A stretch of 64,000 nt of DNA, from the NCBI GenBank assembly GCA_039566865.1, contig CM076943.1, positions 29,830,663 through 29,894,662 on the forward strand, written 5' to 3'. The stretch's first letter is position 1; each line of letters opens with the position of its first letter. The position numbers and the translations under genes are program-made. Below the pieces are notes generated by a model. It saw only the letters and a list, made by a program, of their open reading frames with translations, did not search any database and was not told the origin of the DNA. The stretch comes from Aurelia coerulea (taxonomy: Eukaryota; Cnidaria; Scyphozoa; Semaeostomeae; Ulmaridae). This document shows positions 44,302-55,266 of this stretch, piece after piece.

Positions 44302-46109
44302 ATGGCAACAATTACGACTATATTTTCTCTACTAAACAAATAACGCACACACCGAAACGAAGTTAACAACTAATTTCTCCCACAACAAACGCTACGAACG
44401 CCACATAAGAAAGAAAGAAAACTAGGGCAATGAAGGAATCTAAATCAACTCTACTGACTCAAATAAAGCTCTACGAGTAGGGAGACTAGATATATACAGA
44501 AGCTGTCATAATAATCACAACGTCACGAAAATGCAACTGCAACTTACGGCAATGAGGCAAGAAGAGCAACTTCATTTAATCAATGGGTCAACGCAACAAA
44601 CGCTACTTGGGCAACCAAATGAACAACGCTACCACAACAACAATGGTACCGTCAATAACGGCAAAAAGCTACTATGGCCGCTAAGCCAAGAATTACGACT
44701 ACATCATTTCTACCAAACAAATAGCGCATACACTAAAACAAAGGCAAACAACGAAGGCTGCTAACGCCACAAAAGAAACAAACACCTAAGTGAACAAATA
44801 CCAGGTAACTAAATCAACCCTACTGACACAAAGCCGCCTGAGGAAGCCAAGGGGTCTATCTCTCTTTCCAAAAAGCCTACGGGACTCTTGAAAACAATGG
44901 GCTTTGTAGGGAATTTTTATGGATTTTCCTTTAAAATATTATGGATTAAATCAAATGCAAACTACCGCTCCCCACCCCGCCCTTGGGCTACTAACGCCAT
45001 TAAAGTAAAGAGGATAGCTAGAAAATAATAACAAAAATGTCAATTAATGAAAAAGAAGAGAATCATGTTAAAGGCAACAACTAATTTCTCCAACAACGAA
45101 GGCTACTAACGCCACAAAAAAAACAAACACCTAAGTGAACAAATACCAGGTAACTAAATCAACCCTACCGTAACAAAAAAAGCTGCCTGAAGAAGCCATG
45201 GGGTCAATCTCTCTTCCCAAAAAGCCTCCTGGACTCTATAAAACAATGGGGTTTGTAGGGAATTCTTATGGATCTTTCTTTAAAAAATTATGGATTAAAT
45301 TAAATGCAATCTACCGCTCCCCCATCCCGCCCTTGGGCTACTAACGTCACTAAAGTCAAGGAGATAGCTAGAAAACAATAACAAAAAATGTGAATTAATG
45401 AAAATAGAAGAGAATAATATTAACTGCAATAACTAATTTCTCCAACAACGAAGGCTACTAACGCCACAAAAGAAACAAACACCTAAGTGAACAAATACCA
45501 GGCAACTAAATCAACCCTACTGAAGCAAAAGAGCTGCCTGAGGAAGCCAAGGGGTCTATCTCTCTTCCCAAAAGCCTCCAAGACTCTTTAAAACAATAGG
45601 GTTTGTAAGGAATTTTGATGGATTTTGCCTTAAAAATTATGGATTACATTCAATGCAAACTACCGCTCCCCCAACCCCACCCTTGGGCTACTAACGCCAC
45701 TAAAGTAAAGAGGATAGCTAGAAAACAATAACAAAAAATGTGAATTAATGAAAATAGAAGAGAATAAAGTTAACTGCAATAACTATAGATATCGTAATTT
45801 TTGTTATTATTTTTATTATTAATAATCTATTTAAAGTAGGCTAGAAAATAAATAGCTAAAATTACAACTAATTAAGGCTACCAGAGCTAATTAACGCCTA
45901 CTAAGAAGGCCTACTACTAATTAAGGCATACTGCTAATTAAGGCCTACTACTAACACACTTCAGGCTCGTGAAGAACTGCGGCAACTATTCTCACTTCAT
46001 CTACCAATGCAACTACATCAGTTAAGGTAACTAGAACAATGACGGATAACAAGAGCAAGTATAAAGCAACCATACCAACGAAGAAAATAACACTGCAAGT
46101 ACTGATATT

Positions 46110-46226
46110 GTGGCGCGCGAAGCGCGACAGTGGTCGCCGCAGGCGGCCCGGGCGCCGAAGGCGCCCAAGCCCTCCGCAGGAGCTAGGAACTCCGAACCCG
46201 CGCGCAGCGCGGGTTCGGATTCCTAG
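46110..46226 (+). terminator. GC-rich hairpin cluster at the 3' end of unit 1
   Basis: Five successive small palindromes: GCGCGAAGCGC, CGCCGCAGGCG, GGGCGCCGAAGGCGCCC, CTCCGCAGGAG, and a terminal stem (CCGAACCCGCGC / GCGCGGGTTCGG) flanked by CTAGGA/TCCTAG. In Helitrons a 3' hairpin just before CTRR is the rolling-circle stop signal; five in a row is more than the usual one. Confidence 0.75.
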
Positions 46227-47419
46227 TCTATATACATAACGGCTGCAAGGTCGGTTAAGATTGTTCTTTTGTTGTGGACTATGTTTGTGTGCTGTGCCGG
46301 GATCTCCATCTTCCCGTGCCCCCTCGCCGCCGCTCTTCCACTCCAAAAATCGCCCCGAAAACCTAGGTTTGCAGAATGCGTTCGAGAAGTTGGGGGCAGC
46401 CACTCGGGCTGGGGTAGGAGCGGGGAAACTTTTTGGCAGCCGTCCTATTTTCCAGTTTGACGTAGGTTGAACGTCACGGAACAATCGAGGTGAGTCACTA
46501 ACGACTCTTGATGGGGTCATCAAGGGTCGTCAACGGACAAAATCGGTTTGTCAACGGAAAACAATGCTGGATTGTCAACAACCTAGGGGCTACGTAACAC
46601 CGACGTCACGCTATGGAACTTCACAGGGGCTCAGTCCCTCCTCCGCAACAGGTGGGGCAAACACCCACACAAACAATGGGATGACTGACAGGGGGCAGTC
46701 ACGTGATGGCACCCCATGTCACGTGACTCACTTGGCACGTTGCCAAAATCGGTCATGTGACTCGGCACTACCCCCGAGTTCCTGTCATGTGACTTTGCAA
46801 GTTCCTACGTTTCCAGTCAGCACAACATGGAAATCAACACGAAATACATAGGCCTATTCCCATCTGAAGCAAGAAGTAAAACTGTTCTGTCGTCAATAAT
46901 ACGCAAGAAGCATATAACTAATGCTTTCTTCCTGCTCCAGCGAAAACATAGGCCTACTTACGTTTCACTTCCATGCTCTTGCTTTCTGAAACTTCCGTTG
47001 ATTTCCCTTCACTATTTCCCTCAAAGGTAATTTCATACAATTTAAATTTCATAATCGCTATCTTCAAAGATCTACTCCCCAAACAAACACTTTTGTAGAT
47101 ATTTCAACTTCACGAATCACCATCCTAACATTCAGCGGTCAACTACAGAGAATCTGCAAGACCAAATCTTATGTCGCAACAGATTTTGCAGGTAATTTTA
47201 TCGTGGCAAGATCATTAGGTAGGAAGTTAATCGTGCCAAGATCATTAGGAAGACACTTCTCCAGGAAACAATCGTTTATAAGAACGATCACATCATTACT
47301 TGCTCATTACTTCAATTCATAATGAATACGTTAACATGCACAGAGGTTATTGTGCGCAGCATTCAGCACTTATCCTGCAAAGACAAAGGGTACTTCCTGT
47401 TGGCTATTTTCACATAACC

Positions 47420-48315
47420 TAGCCCCTCCACCATATGCAGATTGCCATTGGCTAATTTCAATTGGTAAAAAACCCCATAGTGAAGCTACTAAAGATGAAA
47501 GCCGACTGTTATTGGCTAATTTCAAATGACCCAACCCATCTAGCATAGGCAGATTGCCATTGGCTAATTTCAATTGGTACAAACTCCATACTGAACTCAC
47601 TAAACATAATAGCCGACTCTTATTGGCTAATTTCAAATGACCTAACCTATCTAGAATATGCAAATTGCCATTGGCTAATTTCAATTTGTAAAATAGCCAA
47701 TAGTGAAGCTACTAAAGATGAAAGCCGAATGTTATTGGCTAATTTCAAATGACCCAACCCATCTAGCATAGGAAGATTGCCATTGGCTAATTTCAATTGG
47801 TACGGACTCCATACTGAACTTACTGAACATGATAGCCGACTGCTATTGCCTATTTTCAAATGACCTAACAAATCTAGCATATGCACATTGCCATTGGCTA
47901 ATTTCAATTGGTACAAAACCCAGTAGTGAAGCTACTAAAGATGAAAGTCGACTGTTATTGGCTAATTTCAAATGACCTAATCGATCTAGCATATGCAGAT
48001 TGCCATTGGCTAATTTCAATTGGTACAAAACCCATAGTGAAGCTACTAAAGATGAAAGCCGACTGCTATTGGCTAATTTCAAATGATCCAACAGATCTAG
48101 CATATGCAGATTGCCATTGGCTAATTTCAATTGGTACAAACCCCATAGTGAAGCTACTAAAGATGAAAGCTGACTGTTATTGGCTAATTTCAAATGACCC
48201 TGCCCATCTAGCATAGGCAGATTGCCATTGGCTAATTTCAATTGCTACAAACTCCATACTGAACTTACTAAACATAACTGCCCACTCTTATTGGCTAATT
48301 TCAAATGACCTAGCC
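47420..48315 (+). repeat. CCAAT-rich satellite in Helitron unit 2
   Basis: The same monomers as 42575-43590, but in a different order and number and without the 287-bp higher-order pair. Confidence 0.88.
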
Positions 48316-49987
48316 CATACAAAAGGGGGCTACTCTGTCAGGGCAGTCACACTATCTCACTTTAGTTGGGGGCAGTCACGTGTCTGCCCCCATGTCACGT
48401 GACTTACTTGGCAAAGTTCCAAAATTGGTCATGTGACTTGGCACTGTGCCAAGTTCCGGTCATGTGACTTGGCACTTTGCCAAATTATGTGACGTCATTT
48501 GGCACTGTGCCAACTTCCCCCCCCCCCCCAAATGCCCCTGTGCATGAGCAGTCCATTTCCTTCACTATTTCCTGAAAACTCTCCTCGAAGGTCTGAGTAT
48601 AACTCTTGCAGTCTTCCTACCTGATATTATCTTCCACAAGGGAGGTTGAGATCTATGGAAACGTTCTAAAATAACAACAACGTCAGCAAATGCAACTAAG
48701 GGAACTGAGCCAAGAAGAGCAACTACATTAATGGACGGAGTTAAAGCTACTGGGAGGAACTTCAACAACTAATGCAACCAAAACAGCGAGGTTTACCTTG
48801 CACAAATAACACTAATTACGCAAGGATAGCAACTAAGGGCACAAAAGCTACTACGGCCACTATGGCAACAATTACGACTACATCTTCTCTACTAAACAAA
48901 TAACGCACATACCAAAACGAAGTTAACAACTAATTTCTCCCACAACAAACGCTACCAACGCCACAAAGAAAGAAAGACAACTAGGGCAACGAAGGAATCT
49001 AAATTAACTCTACTGACTCGAATAAAGCTCTACGAGTAGGTAGACTGGAGATCTACCGAAGCGGTCATAATAATCACAACGTCACGAAATGCAACTGCAA
49101 CTTACGGCAATGAGGCAAGAAGACCAACTTCATTAAATCAAGGGGTGAACGCAACAAACGCTACTTGGGCAACAAAATGAACAACGCTACCACAACAACA
49201 ATCGTACCATCAATAACGGCAAAAAGCTACTATGGCCGCTAAGCCAAGAATTACGACTACATCATTTCTACCAAACAAATAACGCATACACTAAAACAAA
49301 GGCAACAACTAATTTCTCCAACAACGAAGGCTACTAAGGCCACAAAAGAAACAAACACCTAAGTGAACAAATACCAGGCAACTAAATCAACCCTACTGAA
49401 GCAAAAGAGCTGCCTAGGGAAGCCAAGGGGTCTATCTCTCTTCCCAAAAAGCCTCCGGGACTCTTTAAAACAATAGGGTTTGTAGGGAATTTTGATGGAT
49501 TTTGCTTTAAAAAATTATGGATTACATTAAATGCAAACTACCGCTCCCCCAACCCCACCCTTGGGCTACTAACGCCACTAAAGTAAAGAGGATAGCTAGA
49601 AAACAATATCAAAAAATGTGAATTAATGAAAATAGAAGAGAATAAAGTTAACTGCATATCTATAGACATTGTTATTTTTGTTATTATTTTTATTATAAAT
49701 AATCTATTTAAAGTAGGCTAGAAAATAAATAGCTAAAATTACAACTAATTCAGGCTACCAGAGCTAATTAACGCCTACTAAGAAGGCCTACTACTAATTA
49801 AGGCCTACTGCTAATTAAGGCCTACTACTAACACACTTCAGTTACGTGAAGAACTGCGGCAACTATTCTCACTTCATCTACCAATGCAACTACATCAGCT
49901 AAGGTAACTAGAACAATGACGGATAACAAGAGCAAGTATAAAGCAATAATACCAACGAAGAGAATAACACTGAAAGTACTGATATTG

Positions 49988-50103
49988 TGGCGCGCGAAGC
50001 GCGACAGTGGCCGCCGCAGGCGGCCCGGGCGCCGAAGGCGCCCAAGCCCTCCGCAGGAGCTAGGAATTCCGAACCCGCGCGCAGCGCGGGTTCGGATTCC
50101 TAG
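49988..50103 (+). terminator. GC-rich hairpin cluster at the 3' end of unit 2
   Basis: The same five palindromes as in unit 1, with the second stem here perfect (GCCGCCGCAGGCGGC), ending CTAG and followed at once by the TCTATATAC start of unit 3. Confidence 0.75.
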
Positions 50104-50638
50104 TCTATATACATAAGGAGTGAGCGGTCACATCAAACGCTCAATTTGCTCCTCTCCCACAGCGAGATCTCAGCTCTCCCGCCCTCGGCGATCTCGCTCT
50201 TCGTCTCGAAAAATCGACGGGAAAATCTATGCGCCTCATCAGAGCTCCAAATTTTGGGGTCACCTCCAGCTGCTGGGGTATCAGCGGGGCAAATTCCCTG
50301 GCAGTCTTCTTCAGCAGGTCATTGTTTTTGATTGACAGCCGATTGTCTTCCCAACTGATGACACTTGATGGTGCTATCAAGGGTTATCAACGAACAATCC
50401 AGTCAGTGTGCTCGGTGGTAAACAACCTAACACGTCACATCGCCCGTGGTCACGTGCACATTCACCCTCGCAGGGGCTGGCAGGCTCGTGCCAGCGGTAT
50501 CCTCCTTCACAACGGCGCGCTCTGTCAGGGCTTCATCCCCCAGTATGGACGATGTCGTTGGGTGGTGGGGTGCATGGTTGGTGCCAGCGATTGGTACCGC
50601 CTATTGGGGGATGTCACGTGACCACACCCATACCACGT

Positions 50639-51046
50639 GATATTTTCTCCTCCACAATGGTGCTCTTTATAAGAATATACAGGGCTCCCTGTATGAAAAT
50701 GCTTCATTACAGGGGTGATAGTAAGTAAAGACTACATCAGTTAATAACTAAGGAGTACAGTATGTAGGGTGCTAAAACGTATATTTGTTGGGGGCAGTCA
50801 CGTGCCTAGCCCCCATGTCACGTGACTTACTTGGCAAAGTTCGATATTTTCTCCTCCACAATGGTGCTCTTTATAAGAATATACAGGGCTCCCTGTATGA
50901 AAATGCTTCATTACAGGGGTGATAGTAAGTAAAGACTACATCAGTTAATAACTAAGGAGTACAGTATGTAGGGTGCTAAAATGTATATTTGTTGGGGGCA
51001 GTCACGTGCCTAGCCCCCATGTCACGTGACTTACTTGGCAAAGTTC
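50639..51046 (+). repeat. 204-bp tandem duplication in unit 3
   Basis: GATATTTTCTCCTCCACAAT begins at 50639 and again at 50843. The copies differ at essentially one base (AAAACGTA against AAAATGTA), so the duplication is recent. Each copy carries one GTCACGTGAC. Confidence 0.93.
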
Positions 51047-51059
51047 CAAAATTGGTCAT

Positions 51060-51142
51060 GTGACTTGGCACTGTGCCAAGTTCCGGTCATGTGACTTGGC
51101 ACATTGCCAAATTATGTCACGTCATTTGGCACTGTGCCAACT
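51060..51142 (+). promoter_or_regulatory. Palindrome cluster, unit 3
   Basis: Three exact TTGGC-N5-GCCAA palindromes at 51065-51079, 51096-51110 and 51126-51140. The CRE-type site between the last two is mutated here (GTCACGTCA). Two more TTGGC-N5-GCCAA sites and one TGACGTCA lie at 52844-52888. Confidence 0.65.
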
Positions 51143-51436
51143 TCCCCCCCCCCCCACCAATGCCCCTGTGCATGAGCAGTCCATTTCCTTCACTATTTCC
51201 TGAAAACTTTCCTCGAAGGGCTGAGTATAACTCTTGCAGTCTTCCTACCTGATCTTATCTTCCACAAGGGAGGCTGAGATCTACGGAAACGTTCTAAAAT
51301 AACAACAACGTCAGCAAATGCAACTAAGGGAACTTACCCAAGAAGAGCAACTACATTAAAACAAAAAAGGCAACAACTAATTTCTCCAACAACGAAGGCT
51401 ACTAACGCCACAAAACAAACAAACACCTAAGTGAAC

Positions 51437-51603
51437 CAGAGACGTAGGAACCGGGGGGCACTGGGGGCACGTGCCCCCCCAAGATTTCGCAATAAACAAA
51501 GAAGTGCCCTTTTTATTTTCAGGAAATGCCCCTTTAGCTTAATGAAAAAAGTGCCCTTGAAGTGTCGTGCCCTCCCAAGTTTGAGATGCTTCCTACGTCC
51601 CTG
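51437..51603. mobile_element. hAT-like MITE in Helitron unit 3 (167 bp)
   Basis: The same family as 44134-44301. AAGTGAAC is duplicated exactly at 51429-51436 and 51604-51611. Unit 2 (near 49350) and other module copies keep the empty site CCTAAGTGAACAAATACC. Confidence 0.93.
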
Positions 51604-54335
51604 AAGTGAACAAATACCAGGCAACTAAATCAACCCTACTGAAGCAAAAACAGCTGCCTGAGGAAGCCAAGGGGTCTATCTTTCTTCCCAAAAAGCCTCC
51701 GAGACTCTTTTAAACAATGGGGTTTGTAGGGAATTTTGATGGATTTTTCATTCAAAAAATTCTGGATTAAATTAAATGCAAACTACCGCTCCCGCACCCC
51801 GCCCTTGGGCTACTAACGCCACTAAAGTCAAGAGGATAGCTAGAAAACAATAACAATAAATGTGATTTAATGAAAAAAGAAGAGAATAAAGTTAACTGCA
51901 ATAACTATAGACATTATTATTTTGTTATTAATTTTATTATTAAAAATATATAGATCCATTTAAATTAGGCACGTTCACCTTCGCAGGGGCTGGCAAGGTG
52001 GTGCCAGCGGTATCCTCCTTCACAACGGCGCTCTGTCAGGGCTTCATCCCGCAGTATCAACGAGGTGGTAGGGTGGTGGTGGGGTGCATGATCGGTCCCA
52101 GCGATTATTATCACCTATTGGGGGCTCTCACGTGACCACACTCATATCACGTGATATCTTCTCCTCCACAATGGTGCTCTTTCTAAGAATATACAGAGTT
52201 CCATTTATGAAAATGCTTAAATGACACCGGTTATAGTAAGTTAAGACAATACAAATTTGTTACTAAGGAACAATAGGGTGCTACCACGTTTAATTGTTGG
52301 GGGCAGTCACGTGCCTAGCCCCCATGTCACGTGACTTACCTGGCAAGTTGCCACTGTAGGTCACGTGGGGGCTAACATGGGTAAAAAGATAAAATCAAAT
52401 CAAATCGAGCTATAACCAACTCCACTTAGGTAAGAAACGCAACCAGATCTACTTAGCAACTGAAACAAGACGCCAACTAACGCAAGAAAGCCCACTAAAG
52501 CTACCAAGGCCAATAAGACAACTAAGGGCACTGAAGGTCCTGGCTCAACTAAGTCCACGGGCAAGAAGCGCAGCTACATCTACTCAACAACTAAGAAGCC
52601 AACTAACATAAGTAAGGCCACTAAACCAACCGAGGCCGGTTAGACAACTAACGCAACTAAAAGCGCTAAGGCAGCTATGTAAACGAAACCATGATTTTCG
52701 CAGTTTTTCTGAAAGGTCTTCACATAGGATTTTCATATTTTTTTCAAAATGAAGGTTGCCGTTTGGACATAAATCATTGTACTTCACTAAGGAACAAACC
52801 AAACATTCGTATCTTGTACCATTGCTCGGATATAAGTGGTGACTTGGCACTTTGCCAAATTATTTGACGTCATTTGGCAATGTGCCAACTTCCCGCCACA
52901 AATGCCCCTGCGCACGAGCAGTAAATTTCTTTCACTATTTCCATGAAACTTTCCTCGAAGGGCTGAGTATAACACTTGCAGTCTTCCTACCTGATGTTAT
53001 CTTCCACAAGGGAGGCTGAGATTTACGGAAACGTTATAAAATAACAACAACGTCAGCAAATGCTACTAAGGCAACTCAGCCAAGAAGAGCAACTACATTA
53101 ATGGACGGAGTTAAAGCTACTGGGGGAAATTCAACAACTAACGCAACCACAACAGCGAGGTTTACCTTGCACAACTAACACTAATAACGCAAGGAAGGCA
53201 ACTTAGGGCACAAAAGCTACTATGGCCACTATGGCAACAATTACCACTACATCTTCTCTACTAAACAAATGACACACACACCGAAACGAAGTTAACAACT
53301 AATTTCTCCCAAAACAAACGCTACCAACGCCACATAAGAAAGAAAGAAAACTAGGACAACGAAGGAATCGAAATCAACTCTACTGAAACGAATAAAGCTC
53401 TACGAGTAGGGAGACTGGAGATCTACAGAAGCTGTCATAATAATCACAACGTCACGAAATGCAACTGCTACTTACGGCAATGAGGCAAGAAGAGCTACTT
53501 CATTAAATCAAGGGGTCAACGCAACAAACGCTACTTGGGCAACCAAATGAACAACGCTACCACAAGAACAAGGGTACTGTCAATAACGGCAAAAAGCTAC
53601 TATGGCCCCTAAGCTAAGAATTACGACTACATCATTATTCATTTCTACCAAACAAATGACGCATACACTAAAACAAAGGCAAACAACGAAATGAAAAAAA
53701 CTAACGCCACAAAAGAAACAAACACCTAATTGAACAAATACCAGGCAACTAAATCAACCCTACTGAAGCAAAGCTGCGTGAGCAAGCCAAGGGGTCTATC
53801 TCTCTTCCCAAAAAGCCTCCGGGACTCTTTAAAACAACGGGGTTTGTAGGCAATTTTTATGGATTTCAACCACAACAGCGAGGTTTACCTTGCACAACTA
53901 ACACTAATAACGCAAGGAAGGCAACGAAGGGCACAAAAGCTACTATGCCCACTATGGCAACAATTACGACTACATCTTCTCTACTAAGCAAATGACGCAC
54001 TCTCCGAAACGAAGTTAACAACTAATTTCTCCCACAACAAACGCTACCAATGCCACATAAGAAAGAAAGAAAACTAGGGCAACGAAGGAATTGAAATCAA
54101 CTCTACTGAAACGAATAAAGCTCTACGAGTAGGGAGACTGGAGATATACAGAAGCTGTCATAATAATCACAACGTCACGAAATGCAACTGCAACTTACGG
54201 CAATGAGGCAAGAAGAGCTACTTCATTAAATCAAGGGGTCAACGCAACAAACGCTACTCGAGCAACCAAATGAACAACGCTACCACAAGAACAAGGGTAC
54301 TGTCAATAACGGCAAAAAGCTACTATAGCCCCTAA

Positions 54336-54495
54336 AGGCTAATTTCCAGTCAGTGGATTTTTCCGAGCGGGCGGAAATTCTTTTGTTTACAAGAGAAAAT
54401 GTCGCTTTGAAATTGAATAGAAATTTAGGGTTGACTGATTTTTATTGTGTATAATTCCGCCCGCGCGGAAAATTCTACTGACTGGAAACTGGGCT
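54336..54495. mobile_element. Harbinger-like MITE, copy 2 (160 bp)
   Basis: Ends AGGCTAATTTCCAGTCAGTG and (reversed) AGCCCAGTTTCCAGTCAGTA. TAA flanks both sides (54333-54335, 54496-54498). The duplicated block upstream keeps the empty site (about 53608: GGCCCCTAAGCTAAGAATT). Copy 1 is at 8918. Confidence 0.88.
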
Positions 54496-55218
54496 TAAGC
54501 TAAGAATTACGACTACATCATTTCTACCAAACAAATAACGCATACACTAAAACAAAGGCAAACAACGAAGACTACTAACGCCACAAAAGAAACAAACACC
54601 TAAGTGAACAAATACCAGGCAACTAAATCAACCCAACTGAAGCAAAGCTGCCTGAGCAAGCCAAGGGGTCTATCTCTCTTCCTAAAAAGCCTCCGGGACA
54701 CTTTAAAACAATGGGGTTTGTAGGGAATTTTTATGGATTTCTCTTTAAAAAAATTATGGATTAAATGCAAACTACCGCTCCCCCACCCCGCCGTTGGGCT
54801 ACTAACGCCACAAAAGTCAAGAGACTAGCTAGAAAATAATAACAAAAAATGTGAATTAATGCGAAAAGAAGAGAATAAAGTTAACGGCAATAACTATACA
54901 CATTATTATTTTTGTTATTATTTTTATAATTAAAAATCTGTTTAAAGTAGGCTAGAAAACAAATAGCAAAAATTACAGCTAATTAAGGTCTACGACAGCT
55001 AATTAACGCCTACTCAGAAGGCCTGCTAAGAAAGCCTACTACTAATTAAGGCCTACTACTAACACACATCAGCTACGTGAAGAACTGCGGCAACTATTGT
55101 CACTTCATCTAATAATGCAACTAAATCTGCTAAGGTAACTATAACAATGACGGATAACAAGAGCAAGTATAAAACAACCACACCAACGACGAAAATAAGA
55201 CTGGAAGTACTGATAATG

Positions 55219-55266
55219 TGGCGCGCGAAGCGCGACAGTGGCCGCCGCAGGCGGCCCGGGCGCCAA
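55219..55266 (+). terminator. Truncated GC-rich hairpin cluster at the end of unit 3
   Basis: Contains the first two palindromes and the left half of the third (CCCGGGCGCC), then AA and the flanking TTACATTAG. The last two hairpins and CTAG are absent. Confidence 0.75.

Larger units (their letters stand above)
41375..46226 (+). mobile_element. Helitron-like element, unit 1 (4852 bp)
   Basis: Starts TCTATATACATAA after an A and ends in a hairpin finishing ...GGATTCCTAG. TC...CTAG ends, no target duplication and insertion after A are hallmarks of Helitrons. It holds, in order: a 5' region with a perfect TTGGC-N5-GCCAA and a GTCACGTGAC site; a CCAAT-rich satellite (42575-43590); a cluster of factor-site-like palindromes (43640-43790); an ACTA/CAAC-rich stretch with three copies of a roughly 330-bp repeat (44765-45790); and the 3' hairpin cluster. 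There is no Rep/helicase gene, so it is non-autonomous. Unit 2 is nearly the same. Confidence 0.85.
46227..50103 (+). mobile_element. Helitron-like element, unit 2 (3877 bp)
   Basis: Begins TCTATATACATAACGG directly after the CTAG of unit 1, with no spacer, and ends ...CGGATTCCTAG at 50103. It is colinear with unit 1 but has a differently sized satellite (about 47420-48315), a single copy of the 3' roughly 330-bp repeat, and no hAT-like MITE. It carries GTCACGTGAC at 46718 and 48394, and TTGGC-N5-GCCAA at 46732, 48438, 48469 and 48499. An open frame of 190 codons on the minus strand crosses the unit 1/2 junction and is not likely real. Confidence 0.85.
50104..55266 (+). mobile_element. Helitron-like element, unit 3 (5163 bp, divergent 5' part, early 3' end)
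   Basis: Starts TCTATATACATAAGGAG after the CTAG of unit 2. Its first 540 bp differ from units 1 and 2, while the rest is built of the same modules, rearranged. It has a 204-bp tandem duplication (50639-51046), a partial second 5'-like segment (51960-52380) and a duplicated block of about 735 bp (53130-54600). There is no satellite. It ends inside the hairpin cluster at ...CGGGCGCCAA, without CTAG. It carries two MITE insertions (51437, 54336). Confidence 0.75.

Noticed and set aside
45951..46523. A 190-codon minus-strand open frame crossing the junction of Helitron units 1 and 2
   Set aside because: It spans two separate element ends and the GC-rich hairpins, has low-complexity composition, and the equivalent place at the unit 2/3 junction has no matching frame.
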